The translations under genes were made by a program, and so were the position numbers. DNA of 64,000 bases from Desulfurivibrio sp044068515 (GTDB lineage: Bacteria; Desulfobacterota; Desulfobulbia; Desulfobulbales; Desulfurivibrionaceae): the NCBI RefSeq assembly GCF_044068515.1, contig NZ_JBIPKI010000006.1, forward strand, positions 1 through 64,000, read 5' to 3'. Every line of letters starts with the position of its first letter. The stretch's first letter is position 1. Under the pieces are notes generated by a model. It saw only the letters and a list, made by a program, of their open reading frames with translations, was not told the DNA's origin and did not search any database. Positions 25,275 through 32,375 of this stretch are shown here, piece after piece.

Positions 25275-26153
25275 TTAAGCCATTTGACCGGCGAAAAGGA
25301 TTACATGCCGCAGCAGGTAGCCCCCGACCAGAATCAGGACCGAGGCCACCACCGTCAGCGCGGGCCCGCCGCTTCCACTCAGTTCTTTGTACTCGAGCAG
25401 CAAGGGTACCAGCAGGCCGAACAAAATAACCCCGATCCAGAAGAGTGGAGCATAGCCGCCGAAGACCAGGGTTTGCAGGGCCACCTGGCCGCCGCCGGGA
25501 CCCCCGGTGGTCAGGGACCAGCCGACGATCATCAGCAGAATTACCACCAGTTCGCCGCCGATCAGGTAAGCGTCGAACCTGGTCCAGAAATGCATCGCTT
25601 CTTTGGCGTCATCGGCGACGAAGTGGGTCACCAGGAGAGTCAGGGCAATCCCGGTGGAGAAGGCGGAAACCACGAAGAGCAGCCAGAGCATGGAGGTCGC
25701 CCAGACCGCGTTGACGGAAACGGACTGGAGCAGCAGGGCGGTGTAGGCCGCCACGCCGATGGAGAGCACGATCCCGGCCCAGGCCAGCACCATCTGCAGG
25801 CCTTCAGGTTGTTTGTAGGGGTTGTTCCGCTGGCTGTACAGCAAGTAGGCGTAGATGATGGTAATCGGTGAAAAGACGCTCAGCAGGAAGGTGCCGACCG
25901 ACAGAACCGAAGTGATGTTGGGGTAGACCAGTAGCCGCCAGAATGTCCATGGCATTCCCAGGTCGAAAATCAGCAGGATCAGGCCGATGATGATCGGCGC
26001 TGGGGCCAGATATGCTGCGATTCGGGCCAGGCTGCGGTATTTTTCCCCTCCGAAGAGGTCGGACAGGGCCGCCACCAAAAATGCACCAGCGGACACCCCC
26101 CCTAGAAACAGGTACATGGCAATCCAGATTGGCCAAGCAATGAAATCTTCCAC
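25275..26153 (-). CDS. arrC: NrfD/PsrC-family membrane anchor of the molybdoenzyme (ArrC-like)
   Basis: The 292-residue protein has eight or so membrane helices, starting with WPIWIAMYLFLGGVSAGAFL, and belongs to the NrfD/PsrC quinol-interacting family. It should take electrons from menaquinol and pass them through the ferredoxin subunit to the periplasmic catalytic subunit. The start is GTG with AAGGAG upstream. It is the first gene of the operon, 23 bp ahead of the catalytic gene; the order C-A-B with a TorD gene behind is known for arsenate reductase and related loci. Confidence 0.9.
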   Translation of the reverse strand: MEDFIAWPIWIAMYLFLGGVSAGAFLVAALSDLFGGEKYRSLARIAAYLAPAPIIIGLILLIFDLGMPWTFWRLLVYPNITSVLSVGTFLLSVFSPITIIYAYLLYSQRNNPYKQPEGLQMVLAWAGIVLSIGVAAYTALLLQSVSVNAVWATSMLWLLFVVSAFSTGIALTLLVTHFVADDAKEAMHFWTRFDAYLIGGELVVILLMIVGWSLTTGGPGGGQVALQTLVFGGYAPLFWIGVILFGLLVPLLLEYKELSGSGGPALTVVASVLILVGGYLLRHVILFAGQMA

Positions 26154-26450
26154 GGTTTTTTCTCCTTATGTTTTGGTTGATGACCGTATACTTGCTTTGT
26201 TGCTGGAGTTCTTTGCTCTACCTCCTGTTGGTTTTGCTGGGTCAAGTTGTTGTTTAATACCTCTACCTCCCTTGATTTTTCATGGCATTCAGCATCTTTC
26301 CCGCTTTCCACCTCCTGGTGCCTGGTTATTAATAGGGCAGCCAAAGGGGGGCGGAGCCGGACGCTCCCGGCCCTATGAGGGTTTTCCCCCGGGCCGGGGT
26401 CCCCTTTGGTCCCAGTTTCACGTGATGTAATGGTAGCGGAATTGTCCAGA
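26154..26450 (-). promoter_or_regulatory. Leader region of the arrCAB operon
   Basis: This gap between the regulator terminator and arrC holds the operon leader. I found no convincing -35/-10 or sigma-54 pair. The minus strand is A-rich near the gene and contains three repeated purine motifs of the GGAGGT type (AGGAGGTGG, GGGAGGTAGAG, AGGAGGTAGAG) before the true ribosome binding site. A short ORF of 10 codons (MLNAMKNQGR) follows the first motif; it might be a leader peptide but has no independent support. Confidence 0.4.
26341..26409. repeat. Nested inverted repeat upstream of arrCAB
   Basis: CCAAAGGGG (26341-26349) and CCCCTTTGG (26401-26409) enclose two further hairpins: GGAGC/GCTCC (from 26353) and CCCGGCCC (26366-26373) with GGGCCGGG (26391-26398). 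Together they can fold as a three-way junction. Its place about 190-250 bp upstream of arrC suggests a regulatory or structural role. Confidence 0.55.
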
Positions 26451-26451
26451 A

Positions 26452-26494
26452 GAAAAAGCCGGGCTTTCCCTGATTTTTATGTCAGGTAAAGCCC
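26452..26494 (-). terminator. Rho-independent terminator of the regulator operon
   Basis: A 13-bp stem with one mismatch (GGGCTTTCCCTGA at 26461-26473 and TCAGGTAAAGCCC at 26482-26494) is followed on the minus strand by GGC and five T. It begins at the stop codon of the response regulator gene and separates the regulators from arrCAB. Confidence 0.8.
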
Positions 26495-27168
26495 TACAAG
26501 GTGGGATAATTGTCTAATTTGCCGAGTTCCATGACCAGGCGCACCAGTTCGGCCTTGCTGTTCAGGCCCAGTTTGGCCATGGCCCGGCTGCGGTAAGTGG
26601 TGACGGTTTTGTCGCTGACGAAATATTTTTCGGCGATTTCCCGGCTGGTATGGCCGCGGGCCACCGCCAGCATGACCTGTTGTTCCCTTTGGCTTAAGGA
26701 CTCCCAAAGCATTTGCTGGTGGTCGGGGTTTTCGGTTTGACCTGGCTCTCCCCCAACCAGTTCCAGCAGCATGGAGGGATGAACGTAAACCTCGCCGCGC
26801 CGGACGGTGCGAATGGCATAGAGCAGATCGGCGTCCAGTCCTCGCTTGAGAACAAAACCCCGGGCCCCGGACTGCATCGCCCGTTGCAGGTAATTCTGGT
26901 CTTCGTGCATGGTCAGCATGATTATCCGGCTGCGAGGGCTTGCCGCCAGCAGCCGGGGCAGCAGGTCGATGCCGCTGACCTCGTGGAGGCCGATATCCAG
27001 CAAAATGATGTCGGGTTGCAGTTTTTGGGCTAGTTCCAGGGCGGATTCGGCCCGATCGGTCTGGCCGATCACCTCGAGATCCTTTTCGGCGTTGAGCAGC
27101 ATGCCGAGCCCGGAGAGCAACAGGGGATGATCATCGACCACCAGGATGGTCGTCGGTTCTTCAATCAT
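26494..27168 (-). CDS. NarL/FixJ-family response regulator
   Basis: The 224-residue protein has an N-terminal receiver domain with the acidic pair in VVDDHPLLL and the phosphorylatable Asp in ILLDIGLHEVSG, and a C-terminal LuxR-type helix-turn-helix (LSQREQQVMLAVARGHTSREIAEKYFVSDKTVTTYRSRAMAKL). Its start overlaps the kinase gene by 8 bp, so both are translated together. It lies directly upstream of the arrCAB genes and is the natural candidate for their activator. Confidence 0.93.
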   Translation of the reverse strand: MIEEPTTILVVDDHPLLLSGLGMLLNAEKDLEVIGQTDRAESALELAQKLQPDIILLDIGLHEVSGIDLLPRLLAASPRSRIIMLTMHEDQNYLQRAMQSGARGFVLKRGLDADLLYAIRTVRRGEVYVHPSMLLELVGGEPGQTENPDHQQMLWESLSQREQQVMLAVARGHTSREIAEKYFVSDKTVTTYRSRAMAKLGLNSKAELVRLVMELGKLDNYPTL

Positions 27169-28618
27169 TTTTAATCTCCTCGCCCTGGCTCTCGGTGGGC
27201 AGGGCGAAAACCACCATGGTGCCCTGGCCCGGTTCCGATTCGATCCTCAGGGTGCCGCCCAGCAGTTCGGCCCGCTCCATCATGCCATAGAGGCCGAGGC
27301 GGTCGTTGATGGTCATGGTTTCAAGGTTGAAGCCCCGGCCATCGTCCTCCACCACCCCCCTGATCTGGTCCCGCCGCCATTCGAGCAGCACCTTGATCTC
27401 GTTGGCTCGGGCATGGCGGATCACATTGAGGACCGCCTCCTGGACGATCCGGTAAACGCAGGTTTCGGTGCTGCTGTCGGTCCGGCGGTTGGCAAAGCCG
27501 ATCATGGTCAGCCCCACTTTAAGCTGGTGGCGCTTGCGGACCTCGTCGATGAACATCTCCAGGGCCGGCACCAGCCCCATATCGTCCAGAACGCTGGGGC
27601 GCAGGTTGACGGCCAGATGGTGGATGGTGGCCATTTCGGCGGTGATGGCCGACTTCAGGTCGCCGATTTTGGTGCGGATATCCTGGCTATCGGCACTGTT
27701 TTCCAGCATTTTCAGCCCCACCATGATCGAGGCCAGGGCCTGGCCGGTCTGGTCGTGCAACTCGCGGGCGATTCTCTTGCGTTCACCCTCCTGGCCGGCG
27801 ATCACCCGCTGGAGGTAATCACGGCGGATTTTTTCCTTTTCCCGCCGGGCTTCATCGGCCAGGGCCAGTTGGCCGACCATTTCATTGAAGGCCGAAGTTA
27901 ATGAGCCCACTTCATCGCTGGCGCAATGGGGCAGGGAAACCGTGTAATCGCCGCTGTTGACCGCCCGGGTGGCCAGCAGCAGACTTTTGATCGGCCGGGT
28001 AATCAGCCAGGTGAGATAAAAAGAAAGCAGCAGACCGATCAAGACCACCCAGAAGAAGTTCCAGATGAAGGAGTTGAGAAACCGGTTGATCTGCTGGCGA
28101 AAGGCGTTTTCCCGAACCCCTACGCGCACCCGGCCCTCATCCCCCTGCATGATGGGGGCGGTGGTTTCCCAGATGATGCCCTCGTTGCTGGCAATCTGGC
28201 GCAAGGAGATCTCGGATGAGGGGATTTCGCCCCGCTGATAAAGGTCCAGCAGATCATAGGGGAAGCCGGCCCCGAAGGTATGAGCGACGATCCGGCCGCT
28301 GCGATCGTTGACCACCGCGTAACGCAGATCGGGCCGGTTGCGGACCGTGTTCTGGAGGGTGCGGGTCAGGCCGTAAAGATCGTTGATCAGGAGGTAGTCC
28401 GGAGCCTGGTAAGCGAGTTCAAGGGCGATGGAGCGGCCTTCCTTCTCCATCAGTTCCTCCATGTTGCCGATCAGGGTGCCGTAAATGATGTAGAGACTGG
28501 TGGCCGCGAAAAGGATGATGATGCCGGTGACCATCCCTATGATCTTGAGCCGCAGCGGAACCCCCAGCAGCCACGAACTTAAAACGGTCAGGATGGCTGC
28601 GGCTTTCTTGGGTTTCAC
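27161..28618 (-). CDS. NarX-like membrane sensor histidine kinase
   Basis: The 485-residue protein has two membrane helices (about 25-47 and 190-212) that frame a periplasmic sensing domain, a HAMP-like linker, a HisKA_3 domain with the phospho-accepting His in ERKRIARELHDQTGQAL and a C-terminal ATPase with VYRIVQEAVLNVIRHA and DDGRGF. This is the NarX/DegS-type kinase that partners NarL-type regulators. It sits between the PhnD-like lipoprotein gene (12 bp upstream) and the response regulator (overlapping). The trio resembles the binding-protein/kinase/regulator sets that control arsenate or arsenite respiratory genes; the link is inferred from position. Confidence 0.92.
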   Translation of the reverse strand: MKPKKAAAILTVLSSWLLGVPLRLKIIGMVTGIIILFAATSLYIIYGTLIGNMEELMEKEGRSIALELAYQAPDYLLINDLYGLTRTLQNTVRNRPDLRYAVVNDRSGRIVAHTFGAGFPYDLLDLYQRGEIPSSEISLRQIASNEGIIWETTAPIMQGDEGRVRVGVRENAFRQQINRFLNSFIWNFFWVVLIGLLLSFYLTWLITRPIKSLLLATRAVNSGDYTVSLPHCASDEVGSLTSAFNEMVGQLALADEARREKEKIRRDYLQRVIAGQEGERKRIARELHDQTGQALASIMVGLKMLENSADSQDIRTKIGDLKSAITAEMATIHHLAVNLRPSVLDDMGLVPALEMFIDEVRKRHQLKVGLTMIGFANRRTDSSTETCVYRIVQEAVLNVIRHARANEIKVLLEWRRDQIRGVVEDDGRGFNLETMTINDRLGLYGMMERAELLGGTLRIESEPGQGTMVVFALPTESQGEEIKND

Positions 28619-28630
28619 GGGTCGTTTCTC

Positions 28631-29584
28631 TCAGGGTAAGCGGTAAAGCTTGAGGTCGCCCTCGGTAAAGCGTTCCATCCCCAGCTCGGCGAGAATGGCG
28701 GCCCCTTCAGGATCATGATGGATATTTAAGAAAAACTCCTGCAGTTGTCTTTTCCTCTCGGGGTCGATGCCGGGGGGCACCACCACCGGGGGGATCCCGA
28801 ATTCCCGGGAAACATGGAGAATCTGGAACCGCTCCCGCAGCGACGGGTCGGCCTCCAGGGCGTGGTCGAAGACGATCTTGTCCACCGAGGCCCCGTCCAC
28901 CACCCCGTCGAGGACTGCGGCGATGGAGCGGTCATGGCTGTAGGTAAAAATTATCCGGCCGAAAAAATCCTCGGCCGACTCCCCCCGGGCCTGAATCACC
29001 GACATCGGATAAAGGTAGCCGGTATTGGACATCGGGTCGGTGAGGGCGAAAACCTTGCCGCGCAAGCCCTCCAGAGCGGTTATGCGGGAAGCGGCGGAGA
29101 CGATGAAAACCCCCTGGTAGGTAATCTTGCCATTGACCTGGGGCACCACCAGCATCTCCATGGTCCCTTCCTTGAGGCCGGTCACAAAGGGCCCGGTGCA
29201 GACAAAGGCGACATCGACCAGGCCCCTGGCCAGCAGTTCGTTGACCTCCTGGTAGGTGCGGCGTTGGACCAGTTGCACCGGTTTGCCCAGCTTCTGCTCC
29301 ATGTAGGCCTGCAGAGGGCGATAGGAGTTGACCGTGCCCTGGGGCGAGATGATGGCCGCCACCGCCATTTTCAGGGAATTGAACTGTTCTTCGGCGGAGG
29401 GTTCGGGCAGGGCCACCAGGCGGTCGAGCTGTACCGCCGGGAGAGGGGGGGCATCACCGGGAGGATCGCCGGCGCAGGCGGAGAAAAGCAGCAGCCAGAG
29501 GCCGGCGAGCAGGACATAAAGCGCGGCATGGGTTTGCTGGTAATGGCCGGCTGCCGGTTGGGGCAAGCGGCCGTCTGGGGCCAT
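28631..29584 (-). CDS. PhnD/phosphonate-type periplasmic binding lipoprotein
   Basis: The mature part matches the PhnD-like phosphate/phosphonate-binding family: FNSLKMAVAAIISPQGTVNSYRPLQAYMEQKLGKPVQLVQ, followed by DVAFVCTGPFVTG and FALTDPMSNTGYLYP. A hydrophobic stretch with lipobox FSAC shows a lipoprotein signal. The start is uncertain; ATG at 29584 gives 317 residues with about 20 residues before the hydrophobic core. No ABC permease or ATPase is nearby, so it probably serves as a ligand sensor for the kinase, like AioX/ArxX/ArrT-type proteins that bind arsenic oxyanions. The ligand is inferred, not shown. Confidence 0.85.
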   Translation of the reverse strand: MAPDGRLPQPAAGHYQQTHAALYVLLAGLWLLLFSACAGDPPGDAPPLPAVQLDRLVALPEPSAEEQFNSLKMAVAAIISPQGTVNSYRPLQAYMEQKLGKPVQLVQRRTYQEVNELLARGLVDVAFVCTGPFVTGLKEGTMEMLVVPQVNGKITYQGVFIVSAASRITALEGLRGKVFALTDPMSNTGYLYPMSVIQARGESAEDFFGRIIFTYSHDRSIAAVLDGVVDGASVDKIVFDHALEADPSLRERFQILHVSREFGIPPVVVPPGIDPERKRQLQEFFLNIHHDPEGAAILAELGMERFTEGDLKLYRLP

Positions 29585-29595
29585 TAAGATCGCAG

Positions 29596-29622
29596 CCGCT
29601 CCGGGCCGGCTGCCCGGAGCGG
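29596..29622. repeat. 11-bp perfect inverted repeat upstream of the PhnD-like gene
   Basis: CCGCTCCGGGC and GCCCGGAGCGG flank a 5-base loop and end 12 bp before the start codon on the minus strand. The stem is stable enough to affect translation initiation of the lipoprotein or to terminate transcripts from the rhodanese gene. Confidence 0.5.
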
Positions 29623-29670
29623 CGGGCCTGCTTGGCCGGCCCGGCCGCCTGTTGTTCCGATTTAATTCCG

Positions 29671-29689
29671 GGCCGGCTTCAAGCCGGCC
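29671..29689. repeat. Inverted repeat after the rhodanese gene
   Basis: GGCCGGCTT and AAGCCGGCC are separated by one base, 12 bp beyond the rhodanese stop on the minus strand. There is no T-run, so it may stabilise the 3' end rather than terminate. Confidence 0.4.
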
Positions 29690-29700
29690 GGGCGCATGCG

Positions 29701-30111
29701 TTATTGGACGCTGATGGGTAAACGTCGGGATTGCCATTCAGGGAAACCTCCACGGTAGGTGAAGACGTTGCGGTAACCGGCTTGTTGCGCCGCACCTGCG
29801 GCAGCGGGGGCCAGGCCTCAGTCGTAACCCCGGCAGTAGAAGACCAGGGGGACGTTTTTGTCTTCAGGCAAGAGGGCCGGCAGATTTTCGAATTGTTCCG
29901 GCGTGATGTTGATGGCCCCGCTGATGTGGCCCTGGCGATATTCCCGGGTGGTTCTGGTGTCCACCACCACGATGCGGCGGGGTTGATCGAGCCTTTCCTT
30001 CAGTTCGTCGGTGCTGAGATTCCGGACCATCTGGGCGCCTGCTCCGGCGGCGCTGAACAGCAACAAGGCACAGGCCAGCAGGGCGGGAATGATTTTGAGG
30101 CTGGAACGCAT
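29701..30111 (-). CDS. Exported rhodanese with in-frame UGA: selenocysteine sulfurtransferase
   Basis: A conventional reading stops after 97 residues at a UGA (29818-29820), exactly inside the active-site loop. Reading through gives 136 residues: a Sec signal peptide (MRSSLKIIPALLACALLLFS, cut near AGAGA), a rhodanese core (IVVVDTRTTREYRQGHISGA), then FYCRGYDUG and a normal rhodanese end, AGYRNVFTYRGGFPEWQ, stopping at TAA. Related periplasmic rhodaneses have CxGxxC here with the second Cys catalytic; UGA takes that place (Sec98). A SECIS-like hairpin follows and selA is in the window. Start ATG has AAGGAGT. Likely a periplasmic sulfane-sulfur transferase. A nonsense pseudogene is the alternative. 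Confidence 0.88.
29777..29814 (-). promoter_or_regulatory. Bacterial SECIS-like hairpin downstream of the UGA
   Basis: In the mRNA, GCCGC/GCGGC forms a 5-bp stem with an AGGU apical loop starting 16 nt after the UGA (29789-29802). A lower stem CUGGC/GCCGG (29810-29814 with 29777-29781) extends it. Small apical loop with an early G at 16-37 nt from UGA is the bacterial SECIS pattern bound by SelB. Confidence 0.72.
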
Positions 30112-30161
30112 TTCTGGTTACTCCTTGGTTGAGATTGCGATTGTTTGCTCCTGAGCATTAC

Positions 30162-30190
30162 AAAATAAGATATAAATGCTATTCAGGCAA
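30162..30190 (-). promoter_or_regulatory. Candidate promoter for the selenocysteine rhodanese gene
   Basis: The minus strand shows TTGCCT (30185-30190) and TATTTT (30162-30167) 17 bp apart, about 50 bp upstream of the rhodanese start, in an AT-rich patch of the 306-bp divergent gap to mtfA. The rest of that gap is GC-rich and shows no other clear signal. Confidence 0.42.
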
Positions 30191-30417
30191 GTGGGCATGA
30201 TGGAAGAGGGCTGGGGATCAGGACGGTGCCGCTTGGGGCCGTAAGCTTTAACCGTGGATTACCGGGCCGGTCGGGGGGCTCTGATCGCCGCGCTGGCGCT
30301 GGCCCGGCCCGGCATGTGGCCTCTCTCTGGGCTGCCGCTAAATTTCCGCCGGCAACGGTGGGCTGGCCCCGGAAGGCTTGACCGGGAGGTCGACCGGGTC
30401 GGAACAAGGAGAGCATA

Positions 30418-31203
30418 ATGGGTTTCTGGCGGTGGTGGAAAAAATGGCGGCGGGCCGGGCTCCTGCGGCGGACGTCACTGACTGACCCGATTTGGGCCGC
30501 GGCGCTGGCCCACCCGCCGGAACTTTTTGCCGGCCTGACGGCGGCGGAAAACCAGCGCCTGCGGGAATGGACCAGCCTGTTTCTGGCCACCAAGCAGTTT
30601 TATGGGGCCCGGGGTTTAGAACTCACCCTGGAAATGCAGGCCGCCATCGCCGCCCAGGCCTGCCTGCCCATCCTCAACCTGGATCTCGATTATTACGCGG
30701 GCTGGACTTCCATCGTGGTTTACGAGGACAGCTTTATCGCCCCCCGGGAAGAGACCGACGCCGACGGGATTGTCCACAGCGGCAGCGAGGTGCTGGCCGG
30801 CGAATCCTGGGAAGGCGGGCCGGTGGTGCTTTCCTGGGCCGATTGCGCCCCCGGCGCCTATCCTCACGGTCCGGCCGGCAACGTGGTGATTCATGAATTC
30901 GCCCACAAGCTCGATATGAACAACGGCCTGGCCAACGGGATGCCCCCGTTGCATCGCGGCATGAGCTCCGCCGCCTGGGCCGCGGCCCTGGCCTCGGCCT
31001 ATGAGGAGTTGCGGGCCGCCCTGGAACGGGGCGCCGAACCTCTGCTCGACGAGTACGCCGCCGAAGACCCGGCCGAGTTTTTCGCGGTCAGCAGCGAATA
31101 TTTCTTTATGGCCCCCGGTTATCTGTTGCAAGTCTATCCTGCGGTTTACGAGCAGTTCGCCCTTTACTACCGCCAGGATCCGGCCCGGCGCCAGGGGAGT
31201 TAG
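30418..31203 (+). CDS. mtfA: MtfA-family zinc metallopeptidase (M90)
   Basis: The 261-residue protein contains the zinc motif VVIHEFAHKLDMNNG (HExxH) and the MtfA-typical TKQFYGARGLELTLEMQAAIAAQACLPIL and EFFAVSSEYFF segments. In E. coli MtfA binds and inactivates the Mlc glucose repressor and has aminopeptidase activity; its partner here is unknown. ATG at 30418 has AAGGAG upstream. It diverges from the rhodanese gene and overlaps the 3' end of mltC by 4 bp. Confidence 0.93.
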   Translation: MGFWRWWKKWRRAGLLRRTSLTDPIWAAALAHPPELFAGLTAAENQRLREWTSLFLATKQFYGARGLELTLEMQAAIAAQACLPILNLDLDYYAGWTSIVVYEDSFIAPREETDADGIVHSGSEVLAGESWEGGPVVLSWADCAPGAYPHGPAGNVVIHEFAHKLDMNNGLANGMPPLHRGMSSAAWAAALASAYEELRAALERGAEPLLDEYAAEDPAEFFAVSSEYFFMAPGYLLQVYPAVYEQFALYYRQDPARRQGS

Positions 31204-32375
31204 CCGATGCCGCGGTACTTGTCCTGGAGGCGGACGACCTTGGGCAGGTATTCGCGGGTTTCGCGATAGGGCAGGTTGCGGACCAGGTGTCGGTAGACCT
31301 CCTGCGGCCCCAGGCGGTTGATCCGGGCCAGGGCCCGGGTCCGGTCGCCCCGGTCGAAGGCGTTGAGGACGTTGCCGCTGCCGGTGTTGTAGGCGGCGAT
31401 CACGCAATATTCCCGGCTGAGCCGATTTCCCACCCCCCGCAGATAGCGGCGGTCCAGAATATGAAGATAGGCTGTGCCCATCCGGATATTGTTGGCCGGG
31501 ACGAAAAGATATTCCCGGGTCGGAGTGCCTGCCCGGCCGTAAAGGAGCTGGTGGGCGTCGCGGCCGGCGCTGGTGGGGACGATCTGCATCAGACCGTAGG
31601 CCGGGACATGGCTCATGGCGTAAGGGTTGAAACTACTTTCCGCCTCGATGATCGCGAAGATCAAAGGCGGCGGTTGGTTGAAGCGGCGGGCGTTTTCCAG
31701 CACAGCCTGCTGAAACTTGAACTGCTGGTTTTGCTGGTATTGTCGCACCATGGCAAAGGTTACGTAATGGACGGTCCGATCTCCGGCCGGTTCTCTCCGG
31801 TAGGCGTGGGCAAGGAGATAATCGGCGTAGCGCTCGGCCCGCCAGGGCCAGCGGATGTATTCCCCCTCATGATCGACCACCAGCCGATAGAGAAAAGGCC
31901 GGCCGTCGGCCGGGATTTCCCGGGCACTGAGCAAATCCACCCGGGCGGGGTCTTCCGGGGTCAGCAGGGTGGCCACGATGGCCCTTCTCAGGGTTGCCCG
32001 CGGCTCCTGGGGCCGGACGGTTTCCACCCGGATCAGGCCGCGGTCGAAATTGACGATGGCCCGAGTCTGGTAGTTGTCGGTGTACTTGACGTATTCCCGT
32101 TCGCTGGCCACCTTTTGGTCGGTCCAGCGGCGGCCGATTTCCCGGACCATGGTCTGAACCTGGCGCCGCACCGCCTGGTCAACCACCCCCAGCCCGGTGA
32201 CCGGGATCTGGTGCGAAACCGCCCCGGCCATATCTCCTGAGAGAACCCGCTCGGTGGTGCTGAGGCCGCGCTGGATTTGAGCCGGGGTGCAGCCCGCCAG
32301 GGGAAGGACGACCAGCCAAAGGAGAAAGTCACGCCGGGGAAAAGACTTGGGCAAGGCAAAAACTCCGGAGGTCAA
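31200..32375 (-). CDS. mltC: Membrane-bound lytic murein transglycosylase, MltC-like lipoprotein
   Basis: The 391-residue protein has an RR-containing lipoprotein signal (PRRDFLLWLVVLPLAGC) with a Cys at about residue 29, a DUF3393-type N-domain and a C-terminal SLT domain with catalytic Glu in FAIIEAESSFNPYA, plus AYGLMQIVP and AYNTGSGNV. It cleaves peptidoglycan in the periplasm, giving anhydromuropeptides. The arginine pair before the lipobox may mean TAT export, unusual for MltC. The frame overlaps the M20 gene stop by 4 bp, so they are probably cotranscribed. Confidence 0.92.
   Translation of the reverse strand: MTSGVFALPKSFPRRDFLLWLVVLPLAGCTPAQIQRGLSTTERVLSGDMAGAVSHQIPVTGLGVVDQAVRRQVQTMVREIGRRWTDQKVASEREYVKYTDNYQTRAIVNFDRGLIRVETVRPQEPRATLRRAIVATLLTPEDPARVDLLSAREIPADGRPFLYRLVVDHEGEYIRWPWRAERYADYLLAHAYRREPAGDRTVHYVTFAMVRQYQQNQQFKFQQAVLENARRFNQPPPLIFAIIEAESSFNPYAMSHVPAYGLMQIVPTSAGRDAHQLLYGRAGTPTREYLFVPANNIRMGTAYLHILDRRYLRGVGNRLSREYCVIAAYNTGSGNVLNAFDRGDRTRALARINRLGPQEVYRHLVRNLPYRETREYLPKVVRLQDKYRGIG

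Noticed and set aside
26102..26344. 80-codon frame overlapping the arrC start
   Set aside because: It runs through the leader with repeated GGAGGT motifs and into arrC in another frame; codon use is not like neighbouring genes.
29701..30111. Rhodanese as a pseudogene with a nonsense mutation
   Set aside because: The remainder is intact, the UGA is exactly at the catalytic column, a SECIS-like hairpin follows and selA is present; recoding explains all of this better.
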